From the NCBI GenBank assembly GCA_041639705.1, contig JBEQBT010000090.1, forward strand, positions 1-11,787: DNA of 11,787 nucleotides, in the 5' to 3' direction. Each line of letters opens with the position of its first letter. Within the stretch, counting starts at the first letter, position 1. The DNA comes from JARDZI01 sp041639705. GTDB taxonomy: Bacteria; Bacillota; Clostridia; Clostridiales; Caloramatoraceae. The notes beneath the pieces are model-generated. The model saw only the letters and a list, made by a program, of their open reading frames with translations, was not told where the DNA came from and did not search any database. Of this stretch, positions 6,180-11,787 are shown piece by piece. A program made the translations under genes and the position numbers.

Positions 6180-7550
6180 ATGACAACAAACAAAGTAATA
6201 GGTTATTTACCTGATGAAAAACCACCATTCATAGAACTTATACTATTCGCACTTCAACAGATTGTTGTAATGTTTCCAGCCACAGTGCTTGTAGCATTAA
6301 TAACAGGATTCCACGTTTCAACAACTATATTTGCAAGTGGGTTAGCAACTCTAGCTTTTATTCTGGTTACAGGAAAAAAAATACCGTTATATTATGGTTC
6401 AAGCTTTTCATATATAGCAGCCATAGCTTCAATAATGAGTGCTGATGCATTCGCTAGCTATTCTCTTAATGACAAGATTTCAATTGCACAATTTGGTATT
6501 ATTATGTCAGGTTTTGTTTCAATATTAGCAGGTTTTATCATTAAGAAAAGTGGAAAGAAACTTATAGATAAAGTCCTTCCACCTACAGTAACAGGAAGTA
6601 TTGCTATTATAATAGGATTATCATTATCTGCAAATGCTCTTGGTAATGCATCTGCAATTCCACAGTCTGTTGCAGAAGGCAGCAAGGCTGCTGCAGGAGG
6701 TTTTGCATGGATAATTGCTCTAATCACATTATTATCGACTATATTATATTCAGTTTACCTAAGAGGTAAACTTAGCCAGCTTCCAATTTTATTTGGACTT
6801 TTAACAGGATATTTGTCCGCAGTTGTTATTGGATTAATAACAGGTATCCCATTTGTAAGTTTTGCAACAGTATCATCAAACAGCATTCTAAATCTACCTA
6901 TTTTCACATTTCCTAAACCATCCTGGGCAGCAATAATCGCAATAATGCCTATTGCTATTGCCACAATTCCTGAATCTACTGCTCACGTTTATCAACTTGA
7001 TATATATGTAAATGACTTGGCAAAAAGAAAAGGCTCTAAAAAGAAATATGATATAGAAAATAAACTTGGACTAAACCTGATTGGTGATGGAATCGGAGAT
7101 ATTGTATCCGGATTTGTTGGAGGACCTGCTGGAACAAACTATGGTGAAAATATAAGTGCCATGGCAATTTCAAAAAACTTCTCAGTTCCAGTTTTAATAG
7201 CAGCTTCAATTATAACAATGATTATCTCAAGCTTTACACCACTAATAAATATAATTTACTCCATACCAACAGCTGTAATAGGCGGTCTTTCAATATATTT
7301 ATTTGGTGTTATAGCAGCTCAAGGAATAACAATTATGATGGATAAAAAGGTTGATATGTTTAGTTCTAAGAATCTCGCTGTAATTGCAGTAATTTTAATA
7401 ATTGGCTTAGGAGGCAGCTTCAATTTTCCAGGTGGAATGATACCTATGTTTGGAGCACAACTTCCCGCTTTAGCAACTGCAGCAATTTCAGGTATACTGT
7501 TAAATCTAATGCTTTCAGCTGGAGATAAAGTTGTTACCGAAATAGATTAG
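6180..7550 (+). CDS. uraA: NCS2 family uracil permease
   Basis: This is a 456-residue membrane transporter of the nucleobase:cation symporter-2 family, slightly longer than E. coli UraA (about 430). Family features are LQQIVVMFPATVLVA in the first helix (residues 25-39), YYGSSFSYIA (71-80), IPESTAHVYQLD (263-274) with the substrate-site Glu at 265, and GTNYGENISAMAISKN (318-333) with the second conserved Glu at 323. Fourteen helices in two inverted repeats are expected. ATG 6180 follows AGGAGG (6166-6171) by 8 nt. Substrate choice between uracil and xanthine rests partly on the PyrR-type attenuator directly upstream, which strongly favours uracil. It is single-gene and closed by a strong hairpin at 7615. 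Confidence 0.9.
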   Translation: MTTNKVIGYLPDEKPPFIELILFALQQIVVMFPATVLVALITGFHVSTTIFASGLATLAFILVTGKKIPLYYGSSFSYIAAIASIMSADAFASYSLNDKISIAQFGIIMSGFVSILAGFIIKKSGKKLIDKVLPPTVTGSIAIIIGLSLSANALGNASAIPQSVAEGSKAAAGGFAWIIALITLLSTILYSVYLRGKLSQLPILFGLLTGYLSAVVIGLITGIPFVSFATVSSNSILNLPIFTFPKPSWAAIIAIMPIAIATIPESTAHVYQLDIYVNDLAKRKGSKKKYDIENKLGLNLIGDGIGDIVSGFVGGPAGTNYGENISAMAISKNFSVPVLIAASIITMIISSFTPLINIIYSIPTAVIGGLSIYLFGVIAAQGITIMMDKKVDMFSSKNLAVIAVILIIGLGGSFNFPGGMIPMFGAQLPALATAAISGILLNLMLSAGDKVVTEID

Positions 7551-7614
7551 TAATATAACTCATAAATTGATAGCTAATTAAAAGTAGTTTGCAGCAGAAA
7601 TCACTTGAGTAACC

Positions 7615-7652
7615 AAAAATGGCAAGGAATATAAAAATTCCTTGCCATTTTT
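7615..7652. terminator. Bidirectional terminator between convergent genes
   Basis: A perfect 16-bp stem pairs AAAAATGGCAAGGAAT (7615-7630) with ATTCCTTGCCATTTTT (7637-7652) around a 6-nt loop. With A-runs on one side and T-runs on the other, it can end both the uracil permease transcript and the converging racemase-family transcript. Confidence 0.85.
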
Positions 7653-7680
7653 ATGTTTAACCAATTTAAAGCATTATTTT

Positions 7681-8333
7681 TTATATATTACACATCATTT
7701 CATACATTAATTCTGCAGGATCAAGAATTGGAATAGATGCATACTTTTTCAATTCATTATATAGATATGGAAAGTGTGTACAGCCAAGTATAACTACATC
7801 TACTTTTATAGAGTTATAAAATTCCATTACATTTTCTAATGCAAATTTTTGAATAATTTCTTCAGGAGAAACACCTTTTTCTATATCTATAACTACTGGA
7901 AGAATTCCTAATCCAATAACATTACAGTTAGGATTTACACTTTGGACTACTTTTTCAATGCCTGCAGAACTTTGATTGTTTGCTGCAAGCACACCAATAT
8001 TTTTATACTTATAAGCTATTTTTTTATAGGCTGTAAGTGGAGTAATTATTTTTATTTTCTCTTCCCTAGATAGTTTGTCCATATCTACCGCAGTGCTTAA
8101 AGAATTGCAATAGACAATTATTGTATCAATGTTTTTATATTTAATTTCTTTTATTATCTCCTTAATCTTATTTTCAAGTTCAAGTGGAGATAATATTTGC
8201 AATTTTATTGTTCTTCAGGGCAGGAAGATATCTGATATCCTATTGGGTTAATTCCTTTTGAATTAAAAAAATTCACTCCCATTTGTGTATCTACAGAAAC
8301 CCCTGCAATAACTGCAACTTTAAAATTATTCAA
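7681..8333 (-). pseudogene. Aspartate/glutamate racemase family gene, one-base frameshift
   Basis: The gene is read in two frames. The first piece starts at a TTG (8333) after AGAGTGAT and encodes 42 residues. These include VAVIAGVSVDTQMGV, the N-terminal substrate/fold motif of the racemase family, and the piece stops at TAA 8207-8205. The second piece is open in the next frame from about 8215 to 7681. It contains both catalytic-type cysteine motifs, VYCNSLST and LGCTHFPYL (Cys 32 and Cys 141 counting from the TTG at 8202). Adding one A in the CAA just before the stop restores a single protein of about 217 residues, the normal family size. The TTG at 8202 has no ribosome binding site, so internal restart is unlikely. 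The intact enzyme would racemise or isomerise an acidic amino acid, possibly D-glutamate for the wall. A sequencing error is possible. Confidence 0.75.
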
Positions 8334-8399
8334 TTATATCACTCTTTCTATATTTACTTAGATATTAGTTTCTTCCCAAGTATTTTATCGATTTTTAAG

Positions 8400-8489
8400 A
8401 CTCCACCTTCTATAAGGTGGAGTTTCCACTTTTTGCTTCAGGTGGGGTAGAGTCCCCACCTGAAGTCTCGATGTTCAGCTTTAGCTGAA
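8400..8489. repeat. Cluster of three perfect hairpins
   Basis: Three inverted repeats stand in a row. Stem ACTCCACCTT/AAGGTGGAGT (8400-8409 with 8414-8423) has loop CTAT. The 12-bp stem CTTCAGGTGGGG/CCCCACCTGAAG (8436-8447 with 8454-8465) has loop TAGAGT. Stem TTCAGC/GCTGAA spans 8474-8489. The region is far richer in GC than its surroundings. It is not a simple terminator because there is no T-run after the main stem on either strand. Such palindrome clusters resemble the ends of transposable elements of the IS200/IS605 type, but no transposase is present, so this remains a guess. A 62-codon minus-strand frame reads through it (8410-8598), with no recognised product. Confidence 0.6.
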
Positions 8490-8584
8490 AGAGTTCACTA
8501 TTAGAATGAAGATTCATAGCAAGTTTTTCAATCTTTTCACTAAAAAATGCATCACGCATTAGATGACGTGAAAATTGCTCCTCA

Positions 8585-8840
8585 TCAACATGCAGCATTA
8601 ACTACTTTTATTACTTCCATAGCTCCATTATTCACATCCAGAATAGGCTTAATATCTAACATATTTCCTATTACCCCCTGAGCTTTGCCTATTCTTCCAC
8701 CTTTAATAATCCAGTTTAAATCTGTTATCGTAAAAACATGACCTTTTTATAGTATTCATTAAATATATCATACATATCCTTTGGATTAGGTTGAGATGTC
8801 TTAGGCATAATCCCTTTTCTCATTGCAGCAATGCTCGGTT
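8585..8840 (-). pseudogene. DegV family (fatty-acid-binding) gene remnant
   Basis: Two pieces of one family are joined. The upstream piece, roughly 8840-8744, reads MRKGIMPKTSQPNPKDMYDI, which contains the TSQPxP motif near residue 60 of DegV proteins. The next frame, 8743-8585, reads TDLNWIIKGGRIGKAQGVIG and then NMLDIKPILDVNNG, matching the KGGRIGK and IKPIL segments normally found around residues 160-180. In intact proteins about 100 residues separate these motifs; here there are about 30, so roughly 65 residues are deleted and the frame shifts at about 8743. The N-terminus and the last third are missing too. DegV proteins bind fatty acids for the FakA/FakB-type kinase system. This copy is dead. 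Confidence 0.7.
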
Positions 8841-9001
8841 TTGTAAAACAATTTAAGCTCAAAAAACAAATTAAAAAACTCAACAGTGAAAACCAAATGC
8901 TTTTAATAGAAAATAAAAAACTACAAGAATTAACAAATTTCTCTAGCATATCTCCATCACTTGAACAATCACCAGAAGGAAAAACAAAGAATCTAGATTA
9001 G
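8831..9001 (+). pseudogene. C-terminal fragment of a LapA-like membrane protein with coiled coil
   Basis: A plus-strand frame ends at TAG 8999-9001 and encodes about 56 residues from the ATG at 8831. It begins with a hydrophobic end (IAAMLGFVKQFKLKKQ), followed by a charged heptad-like helix (IKKLNSENQMLLIENKK) and a polar tail. This resembles the end of LapA/DUF1049 proteins, which have two N-terminal membrane helices and then a basic coiled coil. No ribosome binding site precedes the ATG, and the sequence immediately upstream belongs to the degV remnant on the other strand. It is therefore most likely a truncated gene end brought here by rearrangement. The terminator at 9086 may be its original one. 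Confidence 0.45.
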
Positions 9002-9085
9002 GAAGTTTAGAACATTACTCTACTCAAATAAGAATTCCTATGTATAGTTACAATAATACCTAACTTGGAATGTAACTGTGACTTT

Positions 9086-9120
9086 ACAAAAAAATTCAGC
9101 TGATAGCTGAATTTTTTTGT
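9086..9120. terminator. Bidirectional terminator
   Basis: A perfect 16-bp stem pairs ACAAAAAAATTCAGCT (9086-9101) with AGCTGAATTTTTTTGT (9105-9120), loop GAT. It has an A-run on the left and a T-run on the right, so it works for the LapA-like fragment on the plus strand and for the microprotein gene on the minus strand. Confidence 0.8.
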
Positions 9121-9172
9121 AATTAAACTTTAAGGAATGTAATTGAAACGTTCTTCAAACAAATTAACAATA

Positions 9173-9262
9173 TTAATATGTTTTTTTAGGCTTTTTCACT
9201 GATTCTGCTGAAGGAGCTTTTTTCTTCTTTTTTTCCTTGTCCTTAGGACTTTTATCTCCCAT
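9173..9262 (-). CDS. Lysine-rich microprotein (29 residues)
   Basis: An ATG at 9262 lies 7 nt after a strong GGGAGG site (9275-9270). It encodes MGDKSPKDKEKKKKK, then APSAESVKKPKKTY, and stops at TAA 9175-9173. Thirteen of 29 residues are lysine, giving a very basic peptide without membrane segment or cysteine. Short lysine-rich proteins with a similar (M)(A/G)DKSPKDK start are annotated as hypothetical in other Gram-positive bacteria, from memory. The function is unknown; a nucleic-acid- or ribosome-associated role would be a guess. A strong bidirectional terminator lies about 50 bp downstream. The good ribosome binding site and own terminator argue that it is a real gene inside an otherwise decayed stretch. 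Confidence 0.65.
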   Translation of the reverse strand: MGDKSPKDKEKKKKKAPSAESVKKPKKTY

Positions 9263-9499
9263 AGTAAAACCTCCCATCGTTTATTAGTTTAAGTATACTC
9301 TTTTGTTAATATTATCGCTATCAGCTTTTTAACTGAAAAGCCACATGAATTGCTCAATTAGCGCACTAATAGCCTAATATGGAAGAATACCTTATTTTTA
9401 ATGCCTATAGAAGCATATTTCAACTATAAGGAGTCAAGTAGCATATAATTTCTATCAAAGGGTCTCCTTTTGTAACATATGTAAAACATAATAAGTTTC

Positions 9500-9829
9500 A
9501 TGTTTTACATGTTAAAAAATAGAATTGGTAGTTATGAAAATGAAATAAACAGTGTTTTAGGCCAAAAGTTGGAAGGTGAAGAAGGAATCCGTGAATTAAT
9601 GAAAGCTTTTCACTTTGATGATCTTGATTACATTATTAAAGGAATTCATGATGCAGGTATTAAATTTGGTGATTGGGGTTTTCTTAACGGAAAATTTCAT
9701 ATTTTTAAAAATATGAGATATATTAAATACCTTTTATCTCCAGGCAAAAAAAATTTTTATTTAGGTATGGCAAAAAACCTTTTACCCGGAAAGGTTCTAC
9801 AACAGATTTTCATTCATCTGTTAACTTAA
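9500..9829 (+). pseudogene. Orphan open frame, probable C-terminal gene fragment
   Basis: This frame encodes 109 residues from the ATG at 9500 (or 101-106 from a later ATG such as 9509). Neither start has a ribosome binding site, and a stop lies just upstream, which suggests a 5'-truncated gene. The protein is mixed charged and aromatic, with FHFDDLDYIIKGIHDAGIKF and a basic tail containing MRYIKYLLSPGKKNFYLGMA. There is no signal peptide and no clear membrane helix. The pattern of a helical tail with DDLDYI...I and then YLLSPGK faintly recalls the C-terminal region of FAD-dependent geranylgeranyl-reductase-like oxidoreductases, but I cannot support that firmly. It has no partner genes and lies beside other gene relics. 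Confidence 0.35.
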
Positions 9830-10147
9830 ATTATTGAATTCTATATATATATACCTATTAAACTTAGTTATAAGCATATCCTCTGTCTACAACCCCATTA
9901 GTGCTTTCGAGACAGCCAGTCAGACAGCGGGAAAATTACGTTTTTTATAATATTTGAAACTTAGTTTTGTATAAAATCCTGGATAAACATCGATTTTCCT
10001 AGATAAAAAAAGTAGCCATATTAATTGGCTACTTTTTCCTCCTTTGACATAATCTGTAGTTTAACTATGCTAAATAAATAAGCTTATTGATAGCTTTTAT
10101 GGGGTTTGCATAGTATTCTGAGGACATGAGAATCGTATTACTAAGTA
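9830..10147. other. Intergenic region, no gene seen
   Basis: I found no coding frame with a ribosome binding site and no recognised RNA here. It holds a short TA repeat near 9842-9853 and one clear terminator hairpin (listed separately). Confidence 0.6.
10005..10037. terminator. Bidirectional terminator downstream of the cell-wall hydrolase
   Basis: AAAAAGTAGCCA (10007-10018) pairs with TGGCTACTTTTT (10026-10037), 12 bp, loop TATTAAT. Additional A residues at 10005-10006 extend the U-run when read on the minus strand. It lies about 110 nt past the hydrolase stop codon and is the likely end of that transcript. Confidence 0.75.
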
Positions 10148-11287
10148 CTATTGTAAGTAGGACATTGGGTTAACTGCTCTACCATTTACCTTTATTCCAA
10201 ATTCAACATGTGGACCAGATGACCTTCCAGTATCACCAAGGGTTGCAATAACCTGACCCTGACTTACAACATCTCCAACTTTCACAAGGTTTTTCTGATT
10301 ATGTGCATAATAAACCTCTACCCCATTACCAAGGCTAATCTTTACTGTGTTGCCATAACTAGTATTTCTGTAGATAACATCTGTTACTATCCCATCAGCA
10401 GCAGCTCTAAGAGCAGTACCAGCTTGAGTTGCAATATCAATACCCTCGTGGAACTCCCTGTCTCTATATCCGTAAGACGATGTAATAATACCCCTTACAG
10501 CTACTGGCCAAATAAGGTTTTTTAGAGAAGCATTTGCTGTTGTTGCTTTAGCAAATCCACCTCTTGATGCCACCAATCTGGGTTTTGCCTTAGTAGTACT
10601 TGCCTTGGCAGTAACTTTTTTAACAGGTGCTGAAGCAACTACTACAGCTTTAGCTGGTTTTAGCTTATCAATTCCAGGAATTACAATCTCCTGATTTATT
10701 TTCAGCTTGTCTGGTGTGCTTAAGCTGTTTATACTAACAATATCATCAGCTTTGATATCATTTGCAGAAGCAATATCCCATAGCGTTTCACCTTGTCTTA
10801 TTTTATACAATACACCTTTCACAGAAGGGAATCTAAGCTGCTGTCCTTGTTTTAATGTACTTGTCTCAGATATTCCATTAGATGCAGCAATAGAACTTGA
10901 ACTTATGTTATATGTCTTTGCAATTGATGCCAATGTGTCTCCAGTTTTTACAGCATAGGTAATGATTTCAAGCTTTTTGCTTGTTTCGTTACTTGCAGAC
11001 CCCAGGGCAGCTGTCACTGCACTCTGTGTATTTTTTCTTATAATTGGGGAAATTTCCTCTAGGCTACTTTTTTCTGCTGTAGCCTTTACTTCCGCCTTTT
11101 CTGCAATTGCAGTTGTCTTATTAGAATTTATTGCTGCTCTTGTTGTTAAACCTATTACAGCAACAGCTACCACTGAAAGTGCAACAATAGCATAAAACTT
11201 TCTGCCTTTCAGAACTAACACTCCACCTAACTTTTGTCTGAAAGTTTGCAGTACAGAATTAATATTAAATTTTTTAATCTTGAACAC
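10148..11287 (-). CDS. Membrane-anchored LysM-LysM-M23 family peptidoglycan hydrolase
   Basis: This is a 379-residue protein. A basic N-terminus is followed by one membrane helix (about 31-49), so the rest faces the wall. LysM domain 1 (about 109-153, YAVKTGDTLASIAKTYNIS) and LysM domain 2 (about 159-204, YKIRQGETLWDIASANDI) bind peptidoglycan glycans. A basic Lys/Ala/Thr linker leads to an M23 (LytM) endopeptidase domain (about 275-376). M23 residues seen are H280 and D284 of HxxxD, H329 in YYAH, and H360. The usual HxH motif (GPHLHFE) reads GPHVEFG, so the expected third zinc ligand is E362 instead of His. It may be a weak or altered enzyme or a wall-binding protein. The start is GTG 11287 with AGGAGG 7 nt upstream. 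A c-di-AMP riboswitch precedes it, as is common for wall hydrolases in Firmicutes. Confidence 0.9.
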   Translation of the reverse strand: MFKIKKFNINSVLQTFRQKLGGVLVLKGRKFYAIVALSVVAVAVIGLTTRAAINSNKTTAIAEKAEVKATAEKSSLEEISPIIRKNTQSAVTAALGSASNETSKKLEIITYAVKTGDTLASIAKTYNISSSSIAASNGISETSTLKQGQQLRFPSVKGVLYKIRQGETLWDIASANDIKADDIVSINSLSTPDKLKINQEIVIPGIDKLKPAKAVVVASAPVKKVTAKASTTKAKPRLVASRGGFAKATTANASLKNLIWPVAVRGIITSSYGYRDREFHEGIDIATQAGTALRAAADGIVTDVIYRNTSYGNTVKISLGNGVEVYYAHNQKNLVKVGDVVSQGQVIATLGDTGRSSGPHVEFGIKVNGRAVNPMSYLQ

Positions 11288-11306
11288 TAAATTTCCTCCT
11301 CTATTT

Positions 11307-11404
11307 GCTTACGAGGTTAGTTGACGGGTTAGGCTATAGAGTAAGCCCTCATTACGATTCACCCCAAATTTTATATCCCCCGTTCCATTTTACTGGATTC
11401 AGCT
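11307..11404 (-). promoter_or_regulatory. ydaO/yuaA (cyclic di-AMP) riboswitch aptamer
   Basis: On the minus strand the conserved ydaO blocks appear in order: AGCTGAATCC (11404-11395), the stem TCCA/TGGA, then ACGGGGGA (about 11383-11376), TGGGGTGAATC (11366-11356), a GGCT/AGCC hairpin (about 11346-11331), and the hallmark 3' block AACCCGTCAACTAACCTCG with GTAAGC following (ending 11307). The last block differs little from the known GTCAGCTAACCTCGTAGGC. This class senses c-di-AMP and usually turns off wall hydrolase and osmolyte genes. Only about 9 nt separate the aptamer from the AGGAGG of the hydrolase gene, and I see no terminator hairpin there, so control at translation is inferred. CTCTAT inside the aptamer can pair with ATAGAG overlapping the ribosome binding site. 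Confidence 0.9.
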
Positions 11405-11787
11405 TATTTTTATAACTAAATACTGGTCCCATGCCTATATACTATAATAATATAAATTGATTCAAATGAAAAGTACTTAAATAATTTTTTTCTCCCTTAA
11501 GGATAAAAAAAGTTTTATTATTAATTCAACACAAATAAAACAATATCAAAGCAAGGCCCTTTGAAATAATTTTATTTATTTTGATTGCTCAAAGGTCAAA
11601 TCCATTGATAGTACTTTTCATTTATTTCAAATTACGGCATGCAGATTTTTTCCTCCTTAATATTAAATAATACTACATCTAGGATAAAAATCATTAAAAA
11701 ATCCAAAAAAATAACAATATGTTCATAATTTCATACTGTAATTTTCTATAATTATCTTTATTACCATTATACCCATTCTATGTAATT
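11405..11787. other. Upstream region of the riboswitch, no gene seen
   Basis: No open frame with a ribosome binding site and reasonable length is present. On the minus strand, AT-rich promoter-like sequence lies at about 11466-11437 (TTGAAT, then TATATA-like). Further upstream, CCTTTGA (11595-11589) can pair with TCAAAGG (11564-11558), which can alternatively pair with CTTTGA (11551-11546), giving two exclusive weak hairpins without a strong T-run. A TAAGGAGG at about 11658-11651 is followed only by a two-codon frame (ATG CCG TAA). Confidence 0.4.

Noticed and set aside
8203..8216. Programmed -1 frameshift in the racemase-family gene
   Set aside because: No X-XXY-YYZ slippery heptamer and no following stem or pseudoknot are visible; a simple one-base deletion explains it.
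8410..8598. 62-codon minus-strand frame starting MLHVDEEQF as a gene
   Set aside because: Its last third simply reads through the hairpin cluster and its start lies inside the degV remnant. No family is recognised, although GAGGAG-like bases near its start are inside the frame, not before it.
8725..8949. 74-codon minus-strand hydrophobic frame as a membrane protein
   Set aside because: Its N-terminal half is the antisense of the LapA-like coiled coil and its C-terminal half is the degV remnant; it is a chance fusion.
11632..11658. TAAGGAGG followed by an ATG, as a gene start
   Set aside because: The frame is ATG CCG TAA, only two codons, and no other start within range opens a usable frame.

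Overview
This window comes from a low-GC, clostridial-type Firmicute. The evidence is the AT-rich base composition with GC-poor third positions, strong AGGAGG-type ribosome binding sites, an anti-terminator protein HutP, a PyrR-type attenuator, a ydaO-type (c-di-AMP) riboswitch, and protein sequences that read like Clostridium proteins. The genus is inferred; there is no rRNA to anchor it.

Positions 1-4822 all read on the minus strand. In transcription order they hold an EamA/DMT exporter, a UbiA/MenA-like prenyltransferase, a PLP enzyme of the ACC deaminase/D-cysteine desulfhydrase family (5 bp after the prenyltransferase), HutP, and a lipoprotein substrate-binding protein of an ABC importer that runs off the left edge. 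Between hutP and the importer gene lies a roughly 200-nt leader with its own promoter, eleven UAG triplets in about 106 nt, and two tandem intrinsic terminators. HutP is an RNA-binding, histidine-responsive antiterminator that recognises UAG/NAG triplets, so this looks like a self-contained HutP-controlled importer unit. It is the most interesting system in the window.

Positions 5013-7652 read on the plus strand. They hold a site-2-protease-like M50 metallopeptidase, a palindrome-rich repeat element and a terminator. Next comes a PyrR binding loop/antiterminator/terminator leader placed directly in front of an NCS2 uracil permease, which supplies pyrimidine feedback on uracil uptake. A long bidirectional terminator closes the block.

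Positions 7681-9830 form a decayed stretch. It contains an aspartate/glutamate racemase-family gene broken by a one-base frameshift, a cluster of three perfect hairpins, a degV-family relic with an internal deletion, the tail of a LapA-like gene, a 29-residue lysine-rich microprotein gene that looks intact, and an orphan fragment of uncertain origin.

Positions 10148-11404 hold a membrane-anchored LysM-LysM-M23 cell-wall hydrolase on the minus strand. A c-di-AMP riboswitch aptamer ends only a few bases before its ribosome binding site. The remaining sequence to the right edge shows no convincing gene.

Three different ligand-responsive RNA leaders (HutP/histidine, PyrR/UMP, c-di-AMP) occur in under 12 kb, each paired with a transporter or wall-hydrolase gene that fits its ligand.
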